64,000 nucleotides of DNA from Catenuloplanes indicus (GTDB lineage: Bacteria; Actinomycetota; Actinomycetes; Mycobacteriales; Micromonosporaceae). Shown here one piece after another: positions 40,111-49,547 of this stretch (position 1 is its first letter; the number at the start of each line of letters is the position of its first letter). The position numbers were made by a program, and so were the translations under genes. The stretch is from assembly GCF_030813715.1 (NCBI RefSeq), contig NZ_JAUSUZ010000001.1, forward strand, positions 8,786,501 through 8,850,500, given 5' to 3'. The notes under the pieces are model-generated. The model made no database searches, was not told the origin of the DNA, and saw only the letters and a program-made list of their open reading frames with translations.

Positions 40111-40926
40111 ATGATTCGGCTGTGGAGTGAGGAGCGCGGTGCCGGCGTGCCGACACTGCTCGTCATGGGTACCGCCACGCAGTCCGTCGGGTGGCCGGAA
40201 CCGCTGGTGGACCGGCTGGTCGAGGGCGGGCGCCGGGTGATCCGGTTCGACCACCGGGACACCGGGCGGTCCGAGTGCCGGGACTTCGCGACGCACCCGT
40301 ACAGCATCGACGACCTCGCGCGGGACGCGCTCGCGGTGCTGGACGCGCACCGCGTACCGGCCGCGCACCTGGTCGGCGCGTCACTCGGCGGCGCGATCGG
40401 CCAGTGGCTGGCCGTGCACCGCCCGGACCGGGCGCTGTCCCTGACCGCGATCATGACGTCGCCGATGGGCAACGACCCCGGGCCGGCCTGGGCGCGCGCG
40501 TTCGCCGGACAGCCGCCGCCGGACGGTGCGCTGCCGCCGCCGAGCCCGGCGTTCCTGCGGCTGGTCACGCAACCGGCGTCGCCGCTCGACACGCTGCGGA
40601 TCCTGCACGGCGACGGCCTCCCGTTCGACGAGGCGGCCGCGCGCGACTACCTGCGCCGCGCCGCCGAGCGGGCCGCGCACCCGGAGGCGGCCGCCAACCA
40701 CGACCTGGCCGGCCGGCGCTGGACGGACGCCCGCCGCGCCCCGCTCAGCACGATCACCGCGCCCACGCACGTCATCCACGGCAGCGCGGACCCGCTGTTC
40801 CCGCCCGCGCACGGCGAGGCACTGGCCGCACTGATCCCCGGCGCGCGGCTGACCGTGGTCGACGGCATGGGCCACGGCTTCTACGCACCGGGCCTGCCGG
40901 AACACGTCGCGGAGCTGATCCTCTGA
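40111..40926 (+). CDS. Alpha/beta-fold hydrolase
   Basis: 271 residues. Oxyanion region LLVMGTATQSVGWP, strand RVIRFDHRDTGRSE, nucleophile Ser in LVGASLGGAIGQW, acid Asp in HGSADPLFPP and His in DGMGHGFYAPGLPEHV. It resembles the RdmC/aclacinomycin methylesterase-like branch (DHRDTGRS). It is coupled to the following HAD phosphatase (TGATG overlap). Confidence 0.92.
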   Translation: MIRLWSEERGAGVPTLLVMGTATQSVGWPEPLVDRLVEGGRRVIRFDHRDTGRSECRDFATHPYSIDDLARDALAVLDAHRVPAAHLVGASLGGAIGQWLAVHRPDRALSLTAIMTSPMGNDPGPAWARAFAGQPPPDGALPPPSPAFLRLVTQPASPLDTLRILHGDGLPFDEAAARDYLRRAAERAAHPEAAANHDLAGRRWTDARRAPLSTITAPTHVIHGSADPLFPPAHGEALAALIPGARLTVVDGMGHGFYAPGLPEHVAELIL

Positions 40927-41603
40927 TGGTCCGGGGCGTGCTGCTCGACTTCTACGGGACCGTGGTCGAGGACGACGACGAGGTCATGACGGCGATCGCG
41001 GCCCGGGTCGCGGCCGGTGCCACCCGGCCGGTCACCCCGGAGGCGGTGCTGCACGCCTGGTCGCGTGCCTATCAGGCGGCGGCGGACCGGGTGCCGTTCC
41101 GGCCGCTGCGCGACTGCGCACGCGACGGCCTGGCCGCGGCGATGGCCGAGGCAGGATGCACCGGGGACCCGGCGCAGCTGTGCGCGCCCCAGTTCGCGTA
41201 CTGGCGGACGGCACCGCTGCGGCCGGGCGCGCGCGAGTTCCTGGCGACCCTCGGCGTGCCGGTCTGCCTGGTGTCGGACGCGGACCGGTCCGACCTGGAC
41301 GCCGCGATCCGGCTGCACGGCCTCGAGGTCGCGGCCGTGGTGTGCAGCGAGGAGACAGGCGCGTACAAGCCGGACCCGGCGATGTTCGCGGCCGGGCTGG
41401 CCGCGCTCGGGCTGACCGCCACCGAGGTGGTGCACGTCGGCGACTCGCTCGCCGCGGACGTGGCGGGCGCGGCCGCGGCCGGCATCCCGGTCGCCTGGAT
41501 CAACCGGCACGGCCGCCCCGCACCGCCCGGCGTCCCGCTGCTGGCCGAGGTCACCGGCCTCGCCGGCCTGATCGGCCACCCCGCGTTCCGCCTTCGCTCG
41601 TAG
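40926..41603 (+). CDS. HAD-family hydrolase
   Basis: 225 residues. Motif I is LLDFYGTVVE; the usual D-x-D-x-T here reads D-F-Y-G-T, as in 2-haloacid dehalogenase-like members. Motif II LVSDADR, motif III Lys in GAYKPDPAMF and motif IV HVGDSLAADVAGA are present. Likely a dehalogenase-like or phosphatase enzyme on a small metabolite. Coupled to the upstream hydrolase. Confidence 0.9.
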   Translation: MVRGVLLDFYGTVVEDDDEVMTAIAARVAAGATRPVTPEAVLHAWSRAYQAAADRVPFRPLRDCARDGLAAAMAEAGCTGDPAQLCAPQFAYWRTAPLRPGAREFLATLGVPVCLVSDADRSDLDAAIRLHGLEVAAVVCSEETGAYKPDPAMFAAGLAALGLTATEVVHVGDSLAADVAGAAAAGIPVAWINRHGRPAPPGVPLLAEVTGLAGLIGHPAFRLRS

Positions 41604-41784
41604 TGACCGCGGCGGCCTGCCGGGCCGGTTCCGTACCCGCGCCGGTGGTGGGTCGGCGTGGTGCCGGTGGGATGAGCCGGGCACCGGATATGTCGCTTCG
41701 CCACTACGACTTTCGCCAGATGCGCATGTCCGGAAACCCCGGCACGGTGGGGAGCGACCGGACTTATCAGGAGGAAGACAACAG

Positions 41785-42915
41785 ATGCTGTCACGACGTA
41801 ACCTGCTCGCGGGTGCGGCCGGCATCGGCGCCGTCGCACTGGCCGGCGCCGCCGGTGCCAACGCGTTCGCCGGCGAGACCACGACCGCCGCCTCGCCGGC
41901 CGCGCGCCGCCTGCCGACGACGCTCGCCCACCGGCGGCCTGGAGTGGCGAGCCGGGCGCGCACCGACGTGGCCGACTTCAGCCTCACCCACCTGTCGGTC
42001 GTCTCCTCGGCCGCCGCGGGGGTCCGGCTGCGTACCGCCGCGGGCTGGGGCGACTGGGTCGACCTCGCCGCGAGTTCCTGCGCGGGCGCCCGCGACGACC
42101 GGACCGCGCCCGCCGGGCGGCGGTCACTGGTGCTGGCCCGGGGCGTCACCGGCTACGAGGTGCAGACCAGCGACGGCAGCACCGCCGTGGTCACCGAACT
42201 GAACACCGTCGACGGACCCGCCGGACCGGTCGCCGGCGCGCGCACCCGGCAGCTGCGTACCCGCGGCGGCGCCTGCGACCTGCCCGCCTACCTGTCCCGG
42301 GCCGCATGGGGCGCGGACGAGACGCTGCGTTTCGCCGCGGACGGCACCACCGAGCTGTGGCCGGTGCAGTTCTTCCCGGTCCAGACGCTGACCGTCCACC
42401 ACACCGGGCTCTATGCGCACAACGACGACCCGGATCCGGCCGCGACCGTCCGCGCCGTCTACTACGACGACTGCGTCGTCGACGACTACGGCGACATCGG
42501 GTACCAGCTGCTCATCGACGAGGCCGGTGCGGTCTACGAAGGGCGCGTCTCCGGCGACGACGGCCTGCCCGTCTACGACCGCGAACTGAACATGGCCAAC
42601 GGCGCGCACGTCGGCTCGTTCAACGCCGGGAACATCGGCGTGGTCCTGCTCGGCCGCTTCACCTCCGTGCAGCCGACGCCGGCCGCCCGCGAGTCGCTGG
42701 TCAAGGTACTCGCGCTGCTGTCCAAGGTCTCCGGCCTCGATCCCGCCGGCACCACCGCGTACCTCAACCCGGGCAACGGGCTCGGCGGCGAGGTCCGCAC
42801 CATCCAGGGACACCGCGACTGGGCGGCGATCGGCGCCGGCGCCACCGAATGCCCCGGCGACGCCTTCCATCCCACCCTCGAGTCGATCCGCCGGGACGTG
42901 GCGGCGTCGCTCTGA
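41785..42915 (+). CDS. Exported N-acetylmuramoyl-L-alanine amidase (PGRP/Amidase_2)
   Basis: 376 residues. A twin-arginine signal (MLSRRNLLAGAAGIGAVALAG) is followed by a beta domain of about 110 residues and a PGRP amidase domain from about residue 170. Zinc ligands are the His205/His206 pair in TVHHTG, His343 in GHRDW and Cys356 in TECPGDAF, so the metal site looks complete. It should cut the muramoyl-alanine bond of peptidoglycan outside the cell. AGGAGGAAG precedes the ATG. Confidence 0.92.
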   Translation: MLSRRNLLAGAAGIGAVALAGAAGANAFAGETTTAASPAARRLPTTLAHRRPGVASRARTDVADFSLTHLSVVSSAAAGVRLRTAAGWGDWVDLAASSCAGARDDRTAPAGRRSLVLARGVTGYEVQTSDGSTAVVTELNTVDGPAGPVAGARTRQLRTRGGACDLPAYLSRAAWGADETLRFAADGTTELWPVQFFPVQTLTVHHTGLYAHNDDPDPAATVRAVYYDDCVVDDYGDIGYQLLIDEAGAVYEGRVSGDDGLPVYDRELNMANGAHVGSFNAGNIGVVLLGRFTSVQPTPAARESLVKVLALLSKVSGLDPAGTTAYLNPGNGLGGEVRTIQGHRDWAAIGAGATECPGDAFHPTLESIRRDVAASL

Positions 42916-42927
42916 CCGACGTGGACG

Positions 42928-42951
42928 GGTGACCGGGGAGGCCCGGTCACC
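42928..42951. terminator. Hairpin between amidase and LysR genes
   Basis: A perfect 10-bp stem GGTGACCGGG / CCCGGTCACC with a 4-base loop, overlapping the stop codon of the convergent LysR gene. Confidence 0.65.
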
Positions 42952-43861
42952 GGGGCTCCCCGTGTTCGTCGCCCCGGATCGTCGCCGCCGCCCGGCGCAG
43001 CTCCGACAGCACGGCCCGGACCGCGCGCCGGGCCGCCCGCTCGGGCCGGTGGAGGACGTCGATGTGCCGCCGCGTGCGCACCCCGCCGAGCGGGCGGAGG
43101 ACCATCCCGGGACGCGCCCGCGTGGTCCAGCGGGGCATCAGCGCCAGGCCGCCCCGGGCCACCACCACCTCGGCGGCCACCGCGAGATCGTTGATGCGGT
43201 GGACGACGGTGAGCGGCCGGCCCGCCGCGGTGGCGATCGCGTCGACGGTGGCCGACAACGGAAAGCCCTCGTGCACGGCGATCCACGGCTCGTCCACCAC
43301 GTCGTACGGGCTGAGGCGCCGTTTCCCGGCCAGCGGATGGTCGCTGGACAGCGCCACGTCCAGCGGCTCACGCAGCAGCGGGCTCGCGACGACGGTGTCC
43401 GGCCACGGTGACGCGTGGCCGAGACGGTGCGCGAGCACCAGATCGTAGTCGCGGGTGAGCCGCGGGAACTCCTCCTGGGCGACATCCTCGTCGGCGAACG
43501 CGAGCCGCGGGTGTCCCGGCCCGGATCGGCGCAGCAGCAGGGGGAAGAACGCGGCGGCCGCACTGTGGAACGCGGCCACCGACACGTCCGCGTCCGGCCG
43601 CTCGACGAACTCCTCCACCACGCTGCGCGCCCTGGCCAGCGCGGTCTCCACCTCGATTGCCGCACCGGCCAGCGCACGCCCGGCGCCGGTGAGCACCAGC
43701 CGCCGCCCGTCGCGCTCGGTGAGCGGCACCGGGATCGGCCGCTGCAACAGCCGGAGCTGCTGGGAGACCGCCGACGGAGTCATCGCCAGCGCCTCGGCCG
43801 CGGCGGTGACGCTGCCCAGCTCGCCGACCTCCCGCAGGATCTGCAACTGCCGCTCGTTCAC
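42947..43861 (-). CDS. LysR-family transcriptional regulator
   Basis: 304 residues. N-terminal helix-turn-helix (QLQILREVGELGSVTAAAEALAMTPSAVSQQLRLLQ, residues 5-40), linker helix, then the co-inducer domain (VSVAAFHSAAAAFFPLLLRR, LPLRE-like repeats). Divergent from an EamA exporter with a perfect T-N11-A palindrome between them, so it probably controls that transporter. Confidence 0.94.
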   Translation of the reverse strand: MNERQLQILREVGELGSVTAAAEALAMTPSAVSQQLRLLQRPIPVPLTERDGRRLVLTGAGRALAGAAIEVETALARARSVVEEFVERPDADVSVAAFHSAAAAFFPLLLRRSGPGHPRLAFADEDVAQEEFPRLTRDYDLVLAHRLGHASPWPDTVVASPLLREPLDVALSSDHPLAGKRRLSPYDVVDEPWIAVHEGFPLSATVDAIATAAGRPLTVVHRINDLAVAAEVVVARGGLALMPRWTTRARPGMVLRPLGGVRTRRHIDVLHRPERAARRAVRAVLSELRRAAATIRGDEHGEPR

Positions 43862-43879
43862 GCGCTGAGTGTAGTGATC

Positions 43880-43896
43880 CTTCAGCGTCGCTGAAG
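43880..43896. promoter_or_regulatory. LysR operator, perfect palindrome CTTCAGCGTCGCTGAAG
   Basis: A 17-base perfect palindrome with the LysR signature T-N11-A (T43882, A43894), 19 bases upstream of the LysR start and 46 bases upstream of the EamA start. Confidence 0.75.
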
Positions 43897-43941
43897 AAGG
43901 TCGCTCTTGGCTTCACGATCAGGTCACCGCAGGCTGTCCGC

Positions 43942-44862
43942 ATGTTCCACGGCCGCCGCACCGACGCAGTGCTGCTCCTCGTCGCGATCGTCTGGGGGTC
44001 CAGCTACCTGGCCGCCAAGACCGCCACCCACGACCTGCCCGTCCTCACGGTGCTGCTCGCCCGGTACGCGATCTCCGCCATCGCCTGCCTCGCCCTCGTC
44101 GAGGCACACCGCCGCAGCGGGCGGCTCACCCCGGACGAGATCCGGATCGGCGCGCTGCTCGGCGTCACCCAGGCGGCCGTGCTGGGGCTGGAGACGTACG
44201 GCGTCGCGCACACCAGCGCCGCCAACGCCGGACTGATCATCAGCCTCACCATCGTGCTCACCCCGCTGCTCGACCGCACGGCCGGCGCCGGCCGGCTGCC
44301 CACCCGCTTCTTCGCCGCCACCGGCCTGTGTCTGCTCGCCGTCACGCTGCTCATGCTCGGCAGCGGCTTCCACCGCCCCCGGCTCGGTGACCTGCTGATC
44401 CTCGCCGCGGCGGTGGTACGCGCCGGGCACGTGGTCCTGGTCGGCCGGCTGACGAAGGACCGGGCCGTACGACCGGCGCAGCTCACGGCCGTGCAGATGG
44501 TCGTCGGCACCGTGCTGTTCGCAGGGCCTGCCGCGAGCGGCCTGCCGGCCCTCGCCCGGGCCGGCACGCCCGTCTGGGGTGCGCTGCTCTACCTCGCGCT
44601 GTTCTGCAGCGTGTTCGCCTTCCTCGCCCAGACCTGGGCGGTGCAGCACAGCTCGCCGAGCCGCGCCAGCCTGCTGCTGGGCACCGAACCGGTCTGGGCG
44701 GTCGTGATCGGCATCGGGCTCGGCGGCGAGACGGTCACCGCCTTCGCCGGTCTCGGGGCGGTGCTCATGGTCGTCGGCACGTACTGGGGACAGCACATCG
44801 AACGCGCCCACCGCACCCTGCCACCGGTACGGCGAACGGCCCTCGGCAGTTCACGGACGTAG
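43942..44862 (+). CDS. EamA-family (DMT) transporter
   Basis: 306 residues with ten predicted membrane helices in two EamA repeats (LLLVAIVWGSSYLAAKTATHDLPVLTVLLARY in the first, ILAAAVVRAGHVVLVGRL in the second, closing with LLLGTEPVWAVVIGIGLGGE). Members export amino acids, metabolites or drugs. Probably activated by the divergent LysR when a co-inducer accumulates. Confidence 0.93.
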   Translation: MFHGRRTDAVLLLVAIVWGSSYLAAKTATHDLPVLTVLLARYAISAIACLALVEAHRRSGRLTPDEIRIGALLGVTQAAVLGLETYGVAHTSAANAGLIISLTIVLTPLLDRTAGAGRLPTRFFAATGLCLLAVTLLMLGSGFHRPRLGDLLILAAAVVRAGHVVLVGRLTKDRAVRPAQLTAVQMVVGTVLFAGPAASGLPALARAGTPVWGALLYLALFCSVFAFLAQTWAVQHSSPSRASLLLGTEPVWAVVIGIGLGGETVTAFAGLGAVLMVVGTYWGQHIERAHRTLPPVRRTALGSSRT

Positions 44863-44896
44863 CGGCTCGCGCCGGCCCTCACGGTCGATGCATGCT

Positions 44897-45370
44897 TTAG
44901 CCGTTGCTGGGCGTGTAGGTGCCGGTGGGCAGCTCGGCGCCGGTCGCGTCGGTGGCGCGCAGGCCGGCGAGCTGGTCCCGGCCGGCGGTCGCGGGATCGC
45001 ACCAGAACACCACGGTCCGGTCGGCGCCGACCTGGACCTCGGCAGCCACTGGCGGCGGGAGACGTCGTCGGCGACGTCGGCCGGAGCGGGCCGGTCCGGC
45101 ACCTCGGCGTGCGGCTGCTCGCGGATCGGCCGCCGCCAGCCGTCGGTGATGTGGTTGATCAGAACCCGCCGGGTGTACGCGTACGCGTCCTGGCGGCGGA
45201 CCCGGGACCACGACGCGTACGTGCGGGCCAGCGCGGTCTGCGCCGCGTCCTCGGCGCGGTGGTGATCGCCGAGGATCAGGTACGCCGCGTGGACCAGTCG
45301 TCTCCACGCCACCTGGGCAACTCCACGAATCGTCGTCGCCGCGGGCCGGCTCCGGGGTCCTCACGCGCAT
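44897..45370 (-). pseudogene. Collapsed sigma factor and partner gene (SigE-family ECF relic)
   Basis: From the ATG at 45370 the reading frame must shift twice near 45330-45310 to give DDxFVEF(A)QVAWRRLVHAAYL. That leads into region 2 of a SigE-family sigma factor (HRAEDAAQTALARTYASWSR, AYTRRVLINHITDGWRRP). Around 45045 the frame changes again to VQVGADRTVVFWCDPATAGRDQLAGLRATDA and ends PTGTYTPSNG, the tail of a different protein like those encoded beside such sigma factors. Region 4 is absent. An internal deletion and frameshifts fused the two genes. Confidence 0.75.
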
Positions 45371-45579
45371 GATACGGATGAGCGGCCGGAAAAGTTGCCC
45401 GTCCCCACGGGCAACGTCGATCGTGGGCCGCCCGTATCACCGGCAGCGGCCGCGCCGTCCACGACCGGCCGGCGGGCCGGTCCGGGCGGACCCGGAACGC
45501 AACCGGACGCCGGGCCGCAAACCGTACCGTGGCCGATGCCTTTGCTTGGTATTCCGCTTCCTGCGGATAAAGCGGCATT

Positions 45580-45585
45580 TAGCCT
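45580..45585 (+). promoter_or_regulatory. Leaderless -10 element TAGCCT before the chemosensory operon
   Basis: TAGCCT lies 6 bases upstream of the GTG at 45592 with no Shine-Dalgarno. This would be the promoter of the whole CheW-to-kinase operon. Confidence 0.5.
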
Positions 45586-45591
45586 GAATCG

Positions 45592-45996
45592 GTGTACGGG
45601 CTGTCGCTGATCTTTCGCGCGGGTACGGTGCTGTGCGCGCTGCCGCTCGGCGACATCGTGGAACTCATGCGGCCGTTGCCGATCACGCCACTCGCCGGCA
45701 GCGCGCACTACGTGCGTGGCGTCAGCGTGGTGCGCGGCGTGGCCGTGCCGGTGCTGGACCTCGGCCGGCTGCTCGGCGACTTCGACACCGCGCCGGAACG
45801 GTTCGTCACCACCAAGACCGGCGGCGTGCTGGCCATCGGCGCGGTGCTCGGCGTGCGCGACGTGCATCCGGAGGCCGGCCGGGACGCGCCGTCGGTGGGC
45901 GGCGTGGTCACGGCGGTCGGCGTGCTGGACGCGGAGCCGCTGATGTTCCTCGACCCGGAGGGCGTGACCCGGATGGTGGCGGCGTATGCGGCCTGA
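45592..45996 (+). CDS. cheW: CheW-like coupling protein, first copy
   Basis: 134 residues, a single CheW fold: LIFRAGTVLCALPLGDIVELMRPLPITPLAG, HYVRGVSVVRGVAVPVLDLGRLLG, then TKTGGVLAIGAVLGVRDVHPE. CheW tethers the histidine kinase to receptor arrays. It corresponds to WspB by position, directly before CheR. GTG start, overlapping the CheR gene by 11 bases. Confidence 0.88.
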   Translation: MYGLSLIFRAGTVLCALPLGDIVELMRPLPITPLAGSAHYVRGVSVVRGVAVPVLDLGRLLGDFDTAPERFVTTKTGGVLAIGAVLGVRDVHPEAGRDAPSVGGVVTAVGVLDAEPLMFLDPEGVTRMVAAYAA

Positions 45997-47380
45997 CCTG
46001 CGCCGGTTGCGGGCGCTGCTGGCCGAGCGGCTGGGCATGACGTTCGACGAGAAGCGCGACGACCTGCTCACCGAGGTGCTGCGCACGCGCGCGGAACGGC
46101 ACCGGATGAGCGAGCGCGACTACCTGGACCGGCTGACCGCAGACCCGGAACGGGCCGAGCTGCGCGCGCTCGCCGAGGCCGTCACGATCAACGAGACGTA
46201 CTTCTTCCGCAACATCGAGCAGTTCCACGCGCTGGCCGAGGTGGTGATCCCGGAGCGGCTGAAGGCGCGCGCGTCGGTCCGGGCACTGCGGCTGCTCAGC
46301 GTCGGCTGCTCGTCCGGCGAGGAGCCGTACACGCTCGCGGCCGTGACCGCGGAACGGGTGCCGCCGGACTGGCACGTCTCCATCGTCGGCCTGGACATCA
46401 ACCGTGCGGTGCTGCGCCGCGCGGCCACCGGGCGGTACGGCACCTGGTCGCTGCGCGAGACCCCGGCCAGCATCCGGCAGCGCTGGTTCCACGAGCGCGA
46501 CGGCGGCGTCGAGGTCGACGCGCGGCTGCGTGCCCGTGTGCAGTTCGTCGAGCACAACGTGGTCCACGACGACCCGGTGCTGTGGGCACACCAGAGCTAC
46601 GACGTGATCTTCTGCCGGAACATGCTGATGTACCTCACCGACGAGGTCCGGCGCGGCACGATCGCGCGCATCACCCGCGCGCTGGCGCCCGGCGGGTACC
46701 TCTTCCTCGGCCACACCGACTCGCTCGGCAGCCGCCCGGACGGGCTGGAGGTCCGGCACACGCACGGCACGTTCTACTACTGCCGGACCGTCCCGGCCGG
46801 TGTGCCGCAACCGGTGGTCACCGCGCCGGGACCTCTCACCCGGCCACCGGCGGCGCCACCATCCAAGAACCACCCCATGCGGGGGTACGAGCGGGCGCTC
46901 CTGCTGCTGCGCGACGAACGGTTCCAGGATGCGCTGGCGGCCGTCGAGTCGATGACCGAGCCGGAGTCCCGGCTGCCCCGGGTGCGGGTGTTGCGCGGCG
47001 CGCTGCTCGCCCACGCCGGTGACACCGGCCGGGCCGCGGAGCTGTGCGAACGGCTGGTCGCCGAGGACGGGCTGAACGCGGACGCGCACTACGTGATCGG
47101 CGTCTGCCACGAGGGTGACGCGTCCCCGGCCACCGCGGGCCGGCACCATCAGCTCGCCGCGTACCTCGACCCCGGCTTCGCGATGCCACGCATGCGGCTC
47201 GGCCTGCTGGCCAAGCAGGCCGGCGACCGGCAGACCGCGGCGCGTGAGCTGGACCGGGCCGTGACGCTGCTGCGCGGCGAGACCGACGAACGGATCCTGC
47301 TGTTCGGCGGCGGATTCGGCCGGCAGTCGCTGATCGCGCTCTGCCGCAGCGAACTCCAGGCGGTCGGAGCGGTGTCATGA
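45986..47380 (+). CDS. cheR: CheR-type receptor methyltransferase with C-terminal TPR region
   Basis: 464 residues. CheR N-terminal helical domain (LRALLAERLGMTFDEKRDDLLTEVL, TINETYFFRNIEQFHAL), SAM-binding site LLSVGCSSGEEPYTLA, and VIFCRNMLMYLTDE. After a Pro-rich linker (about 275-300) comes a TPR-like helical region to the end. This CheR-TPR layout is that of WspC. It should methylate glutamates of the downstream receptor to set sensitivity. Confidence 0.92.
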   Translation: MRPDLRRLRALLAERLGMTFDEKRDDLLTEVLRTRAERHRMSERDYLDRLTADPERAELRALAEAVTINETYFFRNIEQFHALAEVVIPERLKARASVRALRLLSVGCSSGEEPYTLAAVTAERVPPDWHVSIVGLDINRAVLRRAATGRYGTWSLRETPASIRQRWFHERDGGVEVDARLRARVQFVEHNVVHDDPVLWAHQSYDVIFCRNMLMYLTDEVRRGTIARITRALAPGGYLFLGHTDSLGSRPDGLEVRHTHGTFYYCRTVPAGVPQPVVTAPGPLTRPPAAPPSKNHPMRGYERALLLLRDERFQDALAAVESMTEPESRLPRVRVLRGALLAHAGDTGRAAELCERLVAEDGLNADAHYVIGVCHEGDASPATAGRHHQLAAYLDPGFAMPRMRLGLLAKQAGDRQTAARELDRAVTLLRGETDERILLFGGGFGRQSLIALCRSELQAVGAVS

Positions 47381-48057
47381 CCGAGGCCTGGACGCCACCG
47401 GCGGAGACCTGGGGCGCCCCGCCGGCCGGTGCGGCCTGGACCGGCACGCTCGCGGACGAGATGGCCGACCTAGCCGCCCGCAACCGCGCGATCGAGGACG
47501 TCCGCGACGGCCCGGCCGGTGTCACGTCCACCGTGGACAGTGTGGCCGCGCGGGAGATGCGGGACCGGCTCGGTGAGCTACGCGCCTCGTTCGACCGGTC
47601 GTTCGCGGACCCGCCCCGGGAACAGGTCGTCCAGTTCCACGACCTGCTGGCGATCACGGTCGCCGGGCGCCGCTACGCGCTGCGCCTGTCCCAGTCCGCC
47701 GGCCTGTTCCCGAACCGTCGGGTCACGCCGCTGCCCGGCCCGATCGGCGCGCTGCTCGGCGTGGCCGGCTTCCGCGGCTCGATCGTGCCGGTCTACAGCC
47801 TGGCGGCGGTGCTCGGCCAGCCGCCGCAGCCGGAGTCGCGCTGGCTGGTGCTGGCCGCCGGTGAGCCCGCGGTCGCGCTCGCGTTCGAGGCGCTCGACGG
47901 TCACCTGCGCATCCCGGCCGGCGAGGTCATCGAGGAGCAGGTCGGGCACGGCCCCCGGGGGTGCCTGCGCGGCATCGTGCAACGGCCGGAGGGCACCCGG
48001 CCGATCGTCGACGTCGCCGCGGTCCGCGCCGCCATCCAGGCCCTGACGCACGGTTGA
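47377..48057 (+). CDS. cheW: CheW-like coupling protein, second copy with N-terminal extension
   Basis: 226 residues. A helical N-terminal extension of about 85 residues ([16 protein letters not shown], then [20 protein letters not shown]) precedes the CheW domain ([55 protein letters not shown]). Corresponds to WspD by position after CheR. Overlaps CheR by ATGA. Confidence 0.9.
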   Translation: MTEAWTPPAETWGAPPAGAAWTGTLADEMADLAARNRAIEDVRDGPAGVTSTVDSVAAREMRDRLGELRASFDRSFADPPREQVVQFHDLLAITVAGRRYALRLSQSAGLFPNRRVTPLPGPIGALLGVAGFRGSIVPVYSLAAVLGQPPQPESRWLVLAAGEPAVALAFEALDGHLRIPAGEVIEEQVGHGPRGCLRGIVQRPEGTRPIVDVAAVRAAIQALTHG

Positions 48058-48067
48058 GGAGATCGCT

Positions 48068-49540
48068 ATGAGACGAGAGTGGACGTTCGGCCAGAAGCTC
48101 GGCGCCGGTTTCGCGGTCACGATCGCGCTGACGCTACTCACCGGGCTGGTGGGGATCGGCGCGCTGAAGACGGTCGTGGACCAGAAGGACCGGGTCATCA
48201 CGCTCGGCGTCACCGGCCTGGTACAGGCGCAGGCGCTGCGCGCGTCCGCGGAGGCGAAGGCCAGCGCGTCCCGGGGCTACCTGCTCACCGGCGACGAGCG
48301 GTTCCTCACCACGATGAACGAGGCCCGCGCCGAGTTCACCGCCGGTGTCGGCGAGCTGCGCGCGAACACCACCACCACGGAGGAGCGGACGCTACTCGAC
48401 CAGGTGAGCGGCGCCGAGCAGGATCACCAGGTCGCGCTGGACGCGGTCATCGCGGCGCGGAAGGCCGGCACGTCGATGACCGATGTGACCGCGCGGTGGG
48501 ACCAGACCGTCACCCCCAAACGGGAGGCGCTGGACCAGGACATCGCCGCGCTCACCGGCATGGTGCGCCGCGACCTGACCGCCGGGCAGCAGGACGCGTC
48601 CGAGCAGGCCGCCACCGCGATCGTCGTGGTCATCGTGATCGCGCTGGCCGCCATGGTCTCCGGGGTGGTCACCGCGGTGGTGCTGAACCGGGCGCTGAAA
48701 CGGCAGGTGGCCGGCGCGGTCGGGCACATCCAGAGCTCGTCCGCGGAGCTGGAGGCCGCGGCCGCGCAGCAGGCGTCCGGCAGCCGGGACCAGGCCACCG
48801 CGATGAACGAGATCACCACCACGATCGAGGAACTGCTGATCACGTCCCGGCAGATCTCCGAGGGCGCGCAGCGGGTCGCGAAGATCGCCGAGGACACCGC
48901 GAACGCGGCCGCGTCCGGCGACTCCACCATCGAGCAGGCTCGCTCGTCGATCACCGCGATCCGCCAGCAGGTGGACCTGATCGTGCAGCACATGCTGGAA
49001 CTGGGCCAGCGCTCGCAGCAGATCGGCGGCGTCGTCGACCTGGTGTCCGAGCTGGCCGAGCAGACCAACATCCTGGCGATCAACGCGACCATCGAGGCGT
49101 CCGGCGCGGGCGAGTGGGGACGGCGATTCGCGGTGGTGGCGGACGAGATCCGCAAGCTGGCGGACCGGACCGCGGCGTCGGCGAAGGAGATCCGCGCGCT
49201 GATCGACGACGTGCGCGGCGCCGTGAACACCACGGTGATGGCGACCGAGACCGGCGCGAAGGCGGTGGACGCCGGCACCCGGCAGTTCGGCGAGGTGACC
49301 GCGTCGTTCCAGCAGATCGTGTCGCTGGTCGGCAACACCACGGAGTCGGCGCGCGAGATCGAGCTGTCCACCAAGCAGCAGACGACCGCGGTGGAGCAGG
49401 TCAACGCGGCGGTCGCGGACACCGCGCGGGTCACCCGGGAGACGGAGACCAGCGCGTCCCAGACCCGGCAGACCGCGGCGCACCTGAGCACGCTGTCCGG
49501 GTCGCTGCTGAAGATGGTGACCGCGGGAGCCGCGAAGTGA
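48068..49540 (+). CDS. Methyl-accepting chemotaxis protein with CHASE3-like sensor
   Basis: 490 residues. Helix 1 at about 12-33, an extracytoplasmic CHASE3-type four-helix domain ([31 protein letters not shown]) to about residue 175, helix 2 at about 180-206. A canonical HAMP is not obvious. The cytosolic coiled coil has its tip at [33 protein letters not shown]; the A-S-G-A-G variant of the usual A-A-R-A-G is often seen in chemosensory systems not devoted to motility (family impression). AGGAG precedes the ATG. Confidence 0.93.
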   Translation: MRREWTFGQKLGAGFAVTIALTLLTGLVGIGALKTVVDQKDRVITLGVTGLVQAQALRASAEAKASASRGYLLTGDERFLTTMNEARAEFTAGVGELRANTTTTEERTLLDQVSGAEQDHQVALDAVIAARKAGTSMTDVTARWDQTVTPKREALDQDIAALTGMVRRDLTAGQQDASEQAATAIVVVIVIALAAMVSGVVTAVVLNRALKRQVAGAVGHIQSSSAELEAAAAQQASGSRDQATAMNEITTTIEELLITSRQISEGAQRVAKIAEDTANAAASGDSTIEQARSSITAIRQQVDLIVQHMLELGQRSQQIGGVVDLVSELAEQTNILAINATIEASGAGEWGRRFAVVADEIRKLADRTAASAKEIRALIDDVRGAVNTTVMATETGAKAVDAGTRQFGEVTASFQQIVSLVGNTTESAREIELSTKQQTTAVEQVNAAVADTARVTRETETSASQTRQTAAHLSTLSGSLLKMVTAGAAK

Positions 49541-49547
49541 GCGGGCG

